Source: Blastomussa wellsi (Eukaryota; Cnidaria; Anthozoa; Scleractinia; Plerogyridae). Taken from it: a stretch of DNA of 64,000 bases. Made by a program: the position numbers and the translations under genes. Location: positions 24,783,963 through 24,847,962 of the forward strand of contig OX393568.1 in NCBI GenBank assembly GCA_947652115.1, given 5' to 3'. Positions 40,601 through 49,873 of the stretch are shown here, in pieces. The notes beneath the pieces were generated by a model. That model made no database searches. It was not told where the DNA came from and saw only the letters and a list, made by a program, of their open reading frames with translations. Positions within the stretch are counted from its first letter, which is position 1, and the number at the start of each line of letters is the position of its first letter.

Positions 40601-43002
40601 CAGCTTCGTGTTCAAAAAAATATGGCAAATCAAACGAAAGTTTGAAAGGAAATCGTTGAACGGGAGGCCAAACGTTCAATAAAACAGTTCACGACACAGC
40701 TACTAACTAATTTCACGGCAGCGAAGTCGAGATTCTCGAAGATGATCCTCAAAGTAGTGTCGAAGACCAAAGAAAACAAAACGACGGTAAGTGCGTGGTC
40801 GCGCGCGTATGAACGCGAATAGGTCAGCGGTAGTCAAAACTGAGCATGAGTAAATGCCAGTCATATAAAGTCAAGATTTTGAAGTGCGTGACGACGCGCG
40901 TGGATATTGTTGAACTCGCGAAGGCTTTTCCGAGAAAACAAGCCCGGTGACCCTATTTTTTTTTTAATGTCTTCTCCTTACTGAGAGGAAACGTCAGACG
41001 TAATTTTAAAAAATTCTACGAAAGGAATTTTTCTCTACTCACAAATTGCCTTTTTTCACGTTTATAAAAAAATCCGCTTCGTAGAATTTTGTTAAAATTA
41101 TTATACAGTTTCCTTTTCAAATGCCAAAAGTTATAACATGAAAAAAAATGGGGGTCACCAGGTTGGTTTTCAAGTTTTATGCACCAGAAGCTGAAAAGTA
41201 GGTCCGAATAATCATCAAGTTCCGTTACCATGGTGACAGCTGATGACGAAATACTTGTTATTTTTGGTCAAGAACAAAATATGGAATTGAATCATACGAG
41301 CATTTTGTTTTGGCCTTGGACTGATATTTTGCTCTTTTCTTCCAAAGTTTAGACAGTCAAAAACCTGAAAACTGGTACCATCCACCTTAATCTTCTCCAT
41401 CCGTAACCATCCTTGTTCATTTTTGGTTTACTATCATAGTTTTGGGTTTTTTCTTCCTTAGCAAACTATTATTTGGAGGTTTTCTTCATTTTAAGGGGAA
41501 TTTTGTTCATTGTAAAAATGACTCGAAATATCGTGAGAGCATTCCTTTTAGTCTGCGTTTCAGCCTAGTGGCCCAACAGGCCAGAACTCATCTCGGTTTC
41601 CTTGGCGTGAGCATAAGGGGTATTTCTACTGCCCCCTATCCATCCAGTGCCACTAATAGGCCGCTTTCACTATATTAAAATTCAGCTTGATAGTGTCTTC
41701 TAGGCCTTGATCTAAGCTGAATTTTAATACAAAGAAAGTGACCGATTGGATTTGTTCTCAGTAGTCCTAAGTTCATAAAAATACTCTCTCTCACTTTTCA
41801 CAAATAGCTTTATGGTACTATGGTCAAAGCTACATTGTTAAAACATACCTGGCTGGGAATTCGCTGGACTTTTCCTTGGTGGTGTTAATGTTGGTGAAGG
41901 TCCAAGAGAATTATTCATAGCTTGCGATCCATTACTAGCCACATGAGAGTTGGAACTGTATTGCTCTTGACCAGCCAGCAAAGATGGAGGCCACTGTCCT
42001 GGGTATTGCGCTTGGTAACCTTAGCAATCAAAGAACATTTTTTAATAAAAAAGAGAATAAAGAAATAAAGCATGAAGATAACAATAATATACATGTATTA
42101 TCAATATATTTAAGCAAATATGGTTGAAATTAATAAATTTCTAAATTTAGCATAATTGTATAACATAATGGCATGGCCTACAGGAATGTCACCATTTATT
42201 CCCCAACAAGCGTTTAAAATTGGAACTTTTCAAAACAATAATTGCCTTACTTTAAAGTGTAACTTGAATTTGTTCCAGTCTAATCGAAATTTAAGCCACA
42301 AATATGCCGCTAAATTTATAGAATGAACTTTGTACATTCCATATACTGTGAGTGCACAATCCAGATTATTTACAAATATTAAACGGAAGAACCTCCGAAA
42401 CGCGAGACCTATTAAAAGTAACTTCCATTTCGCAAATCAAGCAATTGTTTTAATTTTCTTGCATTTGAGACAAACCTTTGCCACATAACCTTGCCTACAG
42501 TTGAATAATTCAGCTTTGTAACGACAGCATAAACGATAACAATCGAAATTTACCGGTTAAGTTTCAAGCAATCAGGTGATATAGCAAAATACCTGCTACC
42601 AAAACTGATGACGCCATAATAGATAAGAAAATCAAACGCCGCAGTTTTAAATCTCGTTTCAGAAATTATGCAATTCCTGCTCCTCTTTTCATGTTCAAGG
42701 GAAAGAGAAAAATAACAAAAATTACGATCTTCGGAGGAGAGGGTGACATTTATGTTACCCCTGTCATAGCAAACTTCCTCACCTCTCAAGGCCGGATTCA
42801 TTTCTTGTGTACCACTCTGAGCTTGATTGTTAATCACAGGTGTGTGTTGGGTTTCCTGGCTTACTCCCTTCTTCTCTGACTGCACAAATACTCCATGATT
42901 TTGCGAAGATTGAAAATGGTTTACGCCGCCGTGGTTGATGTGTGGTTGCAGTTGACCAACCGAGAAAGCATTACTACTCGGCGGTAACCTTCCTCCAGAC
43001 AT
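25652..43002 (-). CDS. SEC24: SEC24 COPII coat cargo-binding subunit (complete, 28 coding exons)
   Basis: With SEC23 it forms the inner COPII coat and selects cargo at ER exit sites. Exons: 43002-42783, 42019-41849, 39782-38959, 38368-38270, 37974-37909, 37553-37464, 37203-37175, 36618-36516, 35976-35850, 34477-34368, 34219-34153, 33813-33695, 32929-32884, 32716-32661, 32103-32002, 31898-31797, 31676-31553, 30821-30722, 30637-30579, 30379-30206, 29954-29844, 29036-28993, 28662-28528, 27973-27836, 27464-27360, 26788-26696, 26601-26498, 25766-25652. They join in one frame to 1210 residues, within the metazoan SEC24A/B range. Residues 1-480 are Pro/Gln/Ser-rich. The zinc finger is C-x2-C-x17-C-x2-C (CRSC near 547, CPMC near 568). 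The trunk follows (FLFVLDVSFNALETG; GGRVTLFQTALP), then the beta-sandwich (RYLTRKIGFEAVMRVRCTKG), helical region, gelsolin-like domain (AFYIWVGRDAP, about 1108) and C-terminus (MSYYEFLVHLQKQISK). The start is the first ATG, MSGGRLPP. Confidence 0.97.
26186..26269. repeat. Foldback element with GTCTCCTT arms
   Basis: Arms of about 33 bp: GTCTCCTTCGCAGCCGTTTT with ATGTCACGCA on the left, and TGCGTGACAT with AAAACGGCTGCAAAGGAGAC on the right, around a loop of about 16 bp. It lies in the last SEC24 intron. Confidence 0.6.
26284..26457. mobile_element. Near-palindromic MITE with TAGGCC termini
   Basis: 174 bp. The left end TAGGCCACTTCAGAAAATAC pairs with the right end GTATTTTCCGAAGTGGCCTA (inexact in the middle), and complementarity continues inward (CATAATAC, CTTTGTTTG, CAAAATTTTG). 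The TA at each edge fits a TA duplication. It lies 15 bp from the previous foldback in the same SEC24 intron. Confidence 0.65.
26857..26935 (+). repeat. Dispersed repeat (intact paralogue of the TTAA-element target region)
   Basis: AAGTTTTAAAGTTTGTCATT and the following CAATCCGTCTCAATCTTCCC are close to 39921-39955 joined to 41387-41430. This copy lacks the insertion found at 39956-41386. Confidence 0.5.
29254..29374. mobile_element. MITE with 20-bp perfect TIRs
   Basis: 121 bp bounded by AATAGACCTTTTTACCGATA and its exact reverse complement TATCGGTAAAAAGGTCTATT. The ends can be read as TA-GACC...GGTC-TA, consistent with a TA target duplication. It lies in a SEC24 intron. Confidence 0.7.
31250..31519 (-). 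mobile_element. tRNA-derived SINE in a SEC24 intron
   Basis: On the minus strand a clear tRNA-like head has a B box GGGTTCGATTCC, an A-box region around GCCGCAGCGGTGAGAGTG, and an anticodon-arm-like CTTGCCTCCCACCAATG. A non-tRNA body of about 200 bp follows (TTTGTTGTTGGTTCTCTCC, CCGGGTTCTCCGGTTTTCC). It has the form of a Pol III SINE. The 3' boundary is approximate. Confidence 0.65.
32334..32362. repeat. (GACG)n microsatellite
   Basis: About six tandem GACG-type tetranucleotides in a SEC24 intron. Confidence 0.75.
33150..33390. repeat. Repeat region with nested palindromes
   Basis: It contains an inverted repeat around 33242-33284 (CTGTCACATGAATTCAAAC with GTTTGAATTTGTGTGACAG) and a near-palindrome around 33315-33342 (CCTCATGTGTACACATGAGG), plus repeated TTGTCGC / GTGACAAAT motifs. 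It is probably a decayed element in a SEC24 intron. Confidence 0.45.
34690..35843 (+). mobile_element. 3' remnant of a non-LTR (LINE) retrotransposon, interrupted
   Basis: The plus strand encodes the C-terminal tail typical of LINE RT proteins: KLEQVQERALRAIYCD and SSYDELLRKAKL (34740-34840), then, after a frameshift, LRNSHDFFIPRYN and RYVGPVIWSQLSKDVK (34935-35065). After an interruption it resumes with FNSFKKKIHKVDLEQV and CKNCLLCCS (35512-35604). A 3' UTR follows, ending near AATAAAGTTTATCACCATC. It is antisense in a SEC24 intron and non-functional; clade (CR1/L2-like) not settled. Confidence 0.65.
35066..35508. repeat. Insertion splitting the LINE tail
   Basis: About 440 bp without LINE similarity between the two parts of the LINE C-terminus. 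It is CG-richer than its flanks and contains the near-duplicate CAGGTAAGTACT / CAGGTAAGTATC. No terminal repeats were recognised and the boundaries are approximate. Confidence 0.4.
36510..36516 (-). promoter_or_regulatory. Non-canonical GC splice donor, SEC24 exon 8
   Basis: The exon ends ...TTACAG followed by GCAAGT. Only this junction keeps the frame into the zinc-finger exon (acceptor at 35976). The rest of the donor matches the strong GC-AG consensus. Confidence 0.75.
37431..37463 (-). promoter_or_regulatory. Duplicated alternative 5' splice site in SEC24 exon 6
   Basis: The segment AATTTGCCACAAGTAAGCA spanning the exon 6 donor is repeated 33 bp downstream. Use of the second GTAAGC would add 11 in-frame codons (VSNLYILNLPQ) without a stop. 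Confidence 0.55.
39956..41386 (+). mobile_element. TTAA-flanked TIR element carrying a gene-like exon
   Basis: 1431 bp in SEC24 intron 2. Both edges are TTAA (39952-39955 and 41387-41390). The ends are inverted repeats with one mismatch: GGTGGATCGTACCAGTTTT on the left and, reverse-complemented, GGTGGATGGTACCAGTTTT on the right. TTAA duplication is the signature of piggyBac-type insertion. A related repeat at 26857 preserves the uninterrupted target region. No transposase is encoded, so the element is non-autonomous. The right half has a further inverted repeat (TAATTTTAAAAAATTCTACGAA near 41001 with TTCGTAGAATTTTG near 41077). Confidence 0.65.
40047..40454 (+). CDS. Unrecognised gene-like exon inside the TTAA element (possible mitochondrial-targeted N-terminus)
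   Basis: A 135-codon ORF opening at CAATATGGCGGC, in a CpG-rich stretch unlike the surrounding intron. The N-terminus is Arg/Leu/Ser-rich with few acids, like a mitochondrial presequence. A hydrophobic segment (FVYFAGLVGFYTYY, about residues 87-100) follows, then an acidic stretch (EESDEEKENNE). The frame closes at 40454. A second plausible exon follows at 40730-40791: acceptor ACGGCAG, coding EVEILEDDPQSSVEDQ, donor GTAAGT. This looks like promoter plus first exons of a host gene carried by the element, or a nested gene that has lost its remainder. The order presequence, one membrane span, acidic linker recalls MICU-type inner-membrane proteins, but no family motif was found. Confidence 0.4.
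   Translation: MAARGLLHARLLLSCLSEIGSTRKLFFERRFLDNSICVRKFVFGTQCPSYKVKIPVCAAIDPVGDRKDLKTEAVNSYSRFSRFVYFAGLVGFYTYYSSSTAYAEESDEEKENNEVRFSPGLVTKVVLLPKGEFQN
41549..41655 (-). mobile_element. 5'-truncated copy of the SINE at 1048
   Basis: About 105 bp similar to the 3' body of the SINE at 1048-1330: both have the AGTCTGC start on the plus strand, GTGGCCCA(A/T)CAGGCCAGA, TTTCCTT and a TATTT-TACT-CCCCC block. The tRNA head is absent. Confidence 0.5.
41655..41742. mobile_element. Small MITE with AAAATTCAGCTT arms
   Basis: The arms TAGGCCGCTTTCACTATATT and TTAAAATTCAGCTT pair with AAGCTGAATTTTAATACAAA and GAAAGTGACC around a loop of about 25 bp. It adjoins the SINE fragment at 41549. Intron 2 of SEC24. 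Confidence 0.45.
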
Positions 43003-44730
43003 CACCTAACATGCATTTAAAACCAGATAACCGTGTCGTTGTTATGCGAGGTTCACTGAGATTCCACAAATCGCTTTTGAAAAGCGTGAGTGAACCTAAT
43101 TTTTTCAGAATTTCGCCAAAAGATCTCCGGCTCGAAGCCACGAAATGCAGATGTGTTAGAGTATGCGCAGTGAACGTGTTCCAAGCGACGTGGCAAGAGT
43201 GATGCATTGCGCACCGTCATTACTGCCCGCTGGCACGAAACAGAGCTCCGGCAGCCCGCAGGGCCGCAGAGCGGAGCTACATACATATAGAAATAGAAGA
43301 ACCAGGAAGTACAAACAGGGGAACTATGCCTTTAATTTTTCATGGTCAAAATGTCTTATTGATCGCGGACTATGGTCAATTTTTTTTGGCACCCGGCAGG
43401 ATGTTTTAATTTGTCATGGTCATTCTCAGCGGAAATTCCGCGGAGTTGGCATTTTTAATTACAAGTGTTCTTTAGTTCAGCTGGTGATTCCCCAGTTTTG
43501 CACTGCGCATCCTTACTAAACATAACAAAATAGTGGCCGTAAAAAGGAGCTTTTGCAGAAATATCCTTAAATAGGGTTGATTGAAGAGAAAAACTGAATG
43601 AAAATTTCGTTAGGCCGGTTTTCTTACCAAGATGAGTCTTAATGTTTCAAAAATTTTTGTAATGTATAAAGCGATAGAGTATCAGGTGTTGAGTTCAACT
43701 GACCTTACTTGGCAGTTAAGGTCATTCCCCTGTACTGCATTGCGCATCCTTATTGCGCACGATTTATTGCGTCATCAGCGCGCGCACCTAAAGAAAACTG
43801 CGGCGTTTTATTTAGGGCTTTGCTCGTGAAAGAGATAATCGTCGTTTTCTCGTAAACGAGTATGGTGACCTATATTTTTTACCCTTTTTCTGAGACTAGC
43901 AATAACTTTCTTTCTATAACAGGAACATAAAAAATTCCCATTGCAGAAAAATAAATAATCGACGGAAATGTGTACTTATTGAACAGATATTGTGGCCTCG
44001 AGAACACTGCATACTAGTAACAAGTTGAATCAAGATCGACTGGAAATGCGTGCTTTCAAAATGAAACATATATTAAGTTGTTCCTTGAAGGCGATACAGT
44101 ATATCTATAGTTTTTCCCTTGTTTTGCTTTCTCCCTATTTTTTCATCTCCCATAAGACGTGGCATGAGCTAGTCAAATGAAAAAATTCCCGAAGCTGATA
44201 TCTTAACGAATTATGGGGTATTTTCAAGGTGCTCCTGCTCCTAAACGAATATGGGTACCCCTCTTTTTCATTACAAAATTTAAATTCCCTTACGATGAAC
44301 AACAAATGGGCAAAGTTTGAACGAAAATCTATTGTTAGTTCTATTTCAGGGGAATGACCTAAAAGTTGAAATGAGCCACTAAATTTGCATTTGAGCTACA
44401 ACTCTATCATATAAGGCCCTAATTATAGAATCTTGATTAAAATTCCTTAAAATATTTCTTCGATGCTGTCTTCAACATTCCAAGGACCTTCCAAGAGTAT
44501 GCCAGTTTGAAAACTCGCCCCAGTCCTCGCTGAAGAATCGGAAGAAATGCAGGTTGGGCGAACGTTCGGCAGCTCTACGGTTACTCCCATTTTTAACTTC
44601 ATGATTTTTATAACAATGGAGTTTTCTTTCAATAACAAAAGAATTACCCGATATTTATGGCCAGTTTTCTGGAAATTGAACGAAATTGTACGGATTGAGT
44701 TATGAAGGGTCAAACAGTTCATATCAAAAA
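43003..44730. other. SEC24 upstream region and intergenic sequence
   Basis: A CpG-richer segment at about 43140-43260, directly upstream of the SEC24 ATG, probably contains its promoter; no TATA box stands out. Beyond it are diffuse repeats: TGCGCATCCTTA occurs near 43504 and 43745, and related tracts follow AGTATGGTGACC (43858) and GAATATGGGTACCC (44247). No gene was recognised. Confidence 0.4.
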
Positions 44731-44734
44731 TAAT

Positions 44735-44838
44735 TTAATTTGGTTTTATCAACTGGGTTGATAATGTCAATTGGCCACCGTAAAGAGATTCAAGAGCTGA
44801 CGTTTCGAGAGTTAGCCCTTCGTCGGAGCGTAAACACC
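44735..44838 (-). mobile_element. Penelope-like element terminus with hammerhead-like motif
   Basis: The minus strand reads CGACGAAGGGCTAACTCTCG then AAACGTCAGCTC, then CTTTACGGTGGCCAATTGAC and CCCAGTTGATAAAACCAAAT. The last block recurs at 55587. The first resembles the hammerhead-ribozyme-like sequence known at Penelope-like element ends (a CUGAnGA-like box, a GGGC-loop-GCUC-like stem, GAAAC, GUC), here degenerate. The family assignment rests on recall of this motif, not on a protein. Confidence 0.4.
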
Positions 44839-44910
44839 TAGGTATTTAACATTCCCGTTCACAAGCAAAATTTTCTATCAAACCTTCAGCTAGTGGGCTA
44901 TTTCCAAGGG

Positions 44911-45362
44911 CACACCCCCTCGAGGCGTAGCACTTAACCCCCAATGCACACCCCCTCGAGGCGTAGCACTTAACCCCCAATGCACACCCCCTCGAGGCGT
45001 AGCACTTAACCCCCAATGCACACCCCCTCGAGGCGTAGCACTTAACCCCCAATGCACACCCCCTCGAGGCGTAGCACTTAACCCCCAATGCACACCCCCT
45101 CGAGGCGTAGCACTTAACCCCCAATGCACACCCCCTCGAGGCGTAGCACTTAACCCCCAATGCACACCCCCTCGAGGCGTAGCACTTAACCCCCAATGCA
45201 CACCCCCTCGAGGCGTAGCACTTAACCCCCAATGCACACCCCCTCGAGGCGTAGCACTTAACCCCCAATGCACACCCCCTCGAGGCGTAGCACTTAACCC
45301 CCAATGCACACCCCCTCGAGGCGTAGCACTTAACCCCCAATGCACACCCCCTCGAGGCGTAG
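44911..45362. repeat. 36-bp minisatellite array A (about 12.6 units, runs into assembly gap)
   Basis: Perfect tandem copies of a 36-bp unit (CACACCCCCTCGAGGCGTAG plus CACTTAACCCCCAATG), all of the CTCGAGG/CCAATG type. The array is cut by N at 45363, so its true length is unknown. Confidence 0.95.
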
Positions 45363-45562
45363 NNNNNNNNNNNNNNNNNNNNNNNNNNNNNNNNNNNNNN
45401 NNNNNNNNNNNNNNNNNNNNNNNNNNNNNNNNNNNNNNNNNNNNNNNNNNNNNNNNNNNNNNNNNNNNNNNNNNNNNNNNNNNNNNNNNNNNNNNNNNNN
45501 NNNNNNNNNNNNNNNNNNNNNNNNNNNNNNNNNNNNNNNNNNNNNNNNNNNNNNNNNNNNNN
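45363..45562. other. Assembly gap (200 N)
   Basis: A run of exactly 200 N inside the tandem-repeat block; it is probably a placeholder for unresolved repeats. Confidence 0.98.
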
Positions 45563-48557
45563 ATACGTTTACCTAAATCTTTTTTTCTCGAATCGCGAGT
45601 TTGGGACACCTGTGACTACAAGCGAGTGACCAGGACAACAGTTTTTGCCGCTCCAACCACAGGAGGTGCGGCGTGTCTTTCTTACTATATGTTGCACGTA
45701 TCTCTTATGTTAGAGCGGTTTTCAATCGAGAGTGAAACGAAATTTTTTGATGTTAAGGAATTACGTTGTTCATAATTGCTTGGTGCTCCACAACAATTAT
45801 CCGGGTGCCAGCTGATCAGTGCTTTAAGTTACCGGCGTGGTCGTTCGTCCATCCGAATGATTCAGAGGTTGCCGAAGAGATGAATTCATATTTCGTCTCT
45901 ATCTCTGAGCAATGGTATGTATCGCATCGGAACGATACACTAATTGTCCGCCATTGAACTCTAGAAGCAAATGAAATGTGCGTAAGAAACATATATAAAT
46001 GAACAGAATCCTATGCAATTGCTCACGAAGAAAATGCTTTTGGTACCTTAGCATTTCATCAGCTGTACTGCAACGAATTCTATGGCGACACCTCGAAACA
46101 CGAAGTTGCCATGCATATTAAGCCTTGGAAAAAGCCAAAATTGGGCGACTCGAAACTGCAAAAATGAAGCAGTTATCCTGCAATGAGTAACAACTCAAAG
46201 AGAGAAGAAACATGGACTTACCTCAAACACGGAGAAACGCACGAACGTCCGCAACTTACCTCAGAGCACAACCGAGTGAACGGAGCGACCGAGTGAACGC
46301 TAAAACTGTGGGCGTGTCATGCATCTGGCACTTTTCATTCCACGCAAAAACGAAAAACATGCTTTGCTTAAAAACAATGAACTTGTTATCGTTTTTGTCG
46401 GTATTGAATAACTTGTACAATGCCTCTAGAAACGCACGCACTGCAATAAATCTGCAAGGAATGTTATATTTTTCTGAATCAGAACGTCAATGACGTCGAA
46501 TAGTTTTCAGCAATTTCGCACTAAATACGTTCACTTCTAAGAATTAAAACGCGTTCTGGTTTAAAATGAGCTTTCAGTTGCCAATAGCCCTTAAAAGAAT
46601 GATAAAAATGGCGTGAACAAACTCCAAAGTCGACGCTATAAAATTTAAAAGGATTGACAGCTTCTATTCTCCTTGGTGACTCTCTTATCCGAAAGTTCAG
46701 TGCTAGTATTACTGTCATTATTACTGTGTCTTGATTCAACAGAACTCAGCATGGCACTGTAGTTCTGAAGGCATATTTTCCTAGGGACTGTGTCAATGGA
46801 AATGACAAGACGAATTTTAAGCCCCAAAAATAGTGACATGATACAAAATTCGTCTTGTCATTTCATAACTGTAAATTAGGGTAGCAATGCAGTTTTTAGG
46901 TTTATTGCATAGAGATATCTTTACTCTTGCTAGAAAATATCTATATAATAATAAAATAAATTTGGCACTTTTTCCACAAGACGGGTTATTGCGCAATAAG
47001 GGACCTGGGTTTATTAAGACCACTATACTTTCTGGATTAAACAATAGCCATGTTTTCAATTTCTAGTGTGATAGGGTATTTTTTGCAGCTTAATTTAATA
47101 TATATAGAGACTATGTATTCCTTTCAAAGCTTGCGAGATCACTTTTTTATAAAATGTTTGCAAATGAAGGTAGGCTGCCCCCTTAACTCAAATCAACGCA
47201 AATTACTCTAACCTATGTCTTTTCGGAGCAAGAAGACTGTAGTTTGGGCATAATAACAAAATCACGAAGTCTACTAATTCAATTAAATTGTTATTTACAA
47301 CATAAAATGGCATCACAGACTTAAAAATTTCCAGCGCAAGAGTTGACCCGGCAAGCCATGCATGGTCTCAAATGAACTGAGGAATAGTGTGTTACATCAA
47401 GGATTCGCTTGATTTTTAGGCAGCTCCGGATTAAAGCTGAGAAATGTACTTTGATTAGTGACCCGCACATTGTTCATGTCGGTCAGCGACCGGAAACTTA
47501 CGCTTCCGAACTGAACAAATCGCCCTTAAGATCAGCGGAAAACCGACCTAGCGGCAAAATCTCCATAAAAAAGCATCGAACATGCATCAATCGTACTCAC
47601 ATTAAATAGGGCTCTGTACTTCCGCGCTATTCCTCGGTTCTCCCAGGCAGCTAGCCATTTTCTAGGAAATTAAATGCAATTGCCCGGATGTAATGAATTT
47701 TTTTGCGCGGGAAACAATACTGCCAAAAATAGAGCACAATTTTCCTAAGTCTTTCGCCACAGAATACTTCCAGCCACATATCGGCATGGCCGCCATCGAA
47801 TCACCCGTCAAGTCCGCTAGTGAGTCCTATTTGGTGTGGCGAAGGACTTTTTGCCGTCTAAAGCAAGCACCTCACTATCCCGCCTCGCACAAACCGTAAC
47901 GAGTTGACAAGTTCACCCGTTAGACCTTTGTTTAAGGAAAGATAATAGCCGACGCTTAGATTGCAAATCGTTGGACTTCCACCTTCATTGGACTTAATGA
48001 TGTCCTCCGGCAAACTTCCTTTAGACGGCAGGGTTGGTAAACCTACAGATCAGCTACCGCGCGGTGTCAAAAATTCAAACCGATGCATCTACTCAGCGAG
48101 CTGGAGCCTGGGTAAAAGTGGCCAAAAATAACGGGCGGGGTGGTGGGGGAGGGGGAAGGGCTAGTGTAAAAAGTACCAGACATCACGAATTTGGCATGAG
48201 AACATTATGAAATATAAAATTTCATGCAAAGAATGGCCAATATTCACCGACGGTTACTTCGAAAAAGACAGATTAATATTAATATTATTATTATCATTAT
48301 TATTACTATTATTATTACTAGTAATTTTGCTATCATTATTGCTATGGATTTTTTTCGCTCCCTTCTTCGAACGACTTTAAGGCATAATTAACATGCCTAA
48401 CAAGTCTTCATCAATAAAACGTGAGAACGGCGTCAATTCGATGACCAGCTTTTAATCAATCAAGTCATATTTTAGCCCGCGCTCATATGATACCACGCGT
48501 CCTGTGCGTTCACGAAACATAAAATTACAACTTCTCTGCCTGGGTTCACGGCAAAGA
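45563..48557. repeat. Macro-repeat copy 1 (unique part)
   Basis: About 3 kb that recurs at 50415-53409 with a constant 4852-bp offset; no difference was seen by eye. No recognised gene: the short open frames have no family motifs. It contains a 20-bp inverted repeat at 46799-46864 (GAAATGACAAGACGAATTTT and complement), a G-rich tract near 48135-48160 and a short ATT microsatellite near 48275-48320. Confidence 0.9.
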
Positions 48558-49873
48558 GCTTAACCCCCAAAGCACACCCCCTCAGGGCGTAGCACTTAAC
48601 CCCCAAAGCACACCCCCTCAGGGCGTAGCACTTAACCCCCAATGCACACCCCCTCGAGGCGTAGCACTTAACCCCCAATGCACACCCCCTCGAGGCGTAG
48701 CACTTAACCCCCAATGCACACCCCCTCGAGGCGTAGCACTTAACCCCCAATGCACACCCCCTCGAGGCGTAGCACTTAACCCCCAATGCACACCCCCTCG
48801 AGGCGTAGCACTTAACCCCCAATGCACACCCCCTCGAGGCGTAGCACTTAACCCCCAATGCACACCCCCTCGAGGCGTAGCACTTAACCCCCAATGCACA
48901 CCCCCTCGAGGCGTAGCACTTAACCCCCAATGCACACCCCCTCGAGGCGTAGCACTTAACCCCCAATGCACACCCCCTCGAGGCGTAGCACTTAACCCCC
49001 AATGCACACCCCCTCGAGGCGTAGCACTTAACCCCCAATGCACACCCCCTCGAGGCGTAGCACTTAACCCCCAATGCACACCCCCTCGAGGCGTAGCACT
49101 TAACCCCCAATGCACACCCCCTCGAGGCGTAGCACTTAACCCCCAATGCACACCCCCTCGAGGCGTAGCACTTAACCCCCAATGCACACCCCCTCGAGGC
49201 GTAGCACTTAACCCCCAATGCACACCCCCTCGAGGCGTAGCACTTAACCCCCAATGCACACCCCCTCGAGGCGTAGCACTTAACCCCCAATGCACACCCC
49301 CTCGAGGCGTAGCACTTAACCCCCAATGCACACCCCCTCGAGGCGTAGCACTTAACCCCCAATGCACACCCCCTCGAGGCGTAGCACTTAACCCCCAATG
49401 CACACCCCCTCGAGGCGTAGCACTTAACCCCCAATGCACACCCCCTCGAGGCGTAGCACTTAACCCCCAATGCACACCCCCTCGAGGCGTAGCACTTAAC
49501 CCCCAATGCACACCCCCTCGAGGCGTAGCACTTAACCCCCAATGCACACCCCCTCGAGGCGTAGCACTTAACCCCCAATGCACACCCCCTCGAGGCGTAG
49601 CACTTAACCCCCAATGCACACCCCCTCGAGGCGTAGCACTTAACCCCCAATGCACACCCCCTCGAGGCGTAGCACTTAACCCCCAATGCACACCCCCTCG
49701 AGGCGTAGCACTTAACCCCCAATGCACACCCCCTCGAGGCGTAGCACTTAACCCCCAATGCACACCCCCTCGAGGCGTAGCACTTAACCCCCAATGCACA
49801 CCCCCTCGAGGCGTAGCACTTAACCCCCAATGCACACCCCCTCGAGGCGTAGCACTTAACCCCCAATGCACAC
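48558..49873. repeat. 36-bp minisatellite array B (about 36.5 units)
   Basis: The first two units are the CTCAGGG/CCAAAG type and the remaining units, about 34, are the CTCGAGG/CCAATG type, with essentially no other variation. Copies are too uniform to be old; recent expansion or homogenisation is likely. Confidence 0.95.

Noticed and set aside
44447..44722. 91-codon minus-strand frame next to the Penelope-like terminus
   Set aside because: No conserved motif; it is adjacent to repeat sequence and its length is compatible with chance.
45766..45957. 63-codon frame duplicated at 50618-50809
   Set aside because: Its presence in both copies only reflects the macro-repeat identity; there is no motif and no codon-level divergence to test selection.
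48472..49866. 464-codon and overlapping 417-codon minus-strand frames over minisatellite array B (and similar frames at 44846-45609 and 53324-53674)
   Set aside because: Pure tandem repeats of a 36-bp unit without stops in two frames; no start context, no family similarity, and the frames end arbitrarily in flanking sequence or in N.
48558..49873. CRISPR array
   Set aside because: Units are directly adjacent with no variable spacers, and the genome is eukaryotic.
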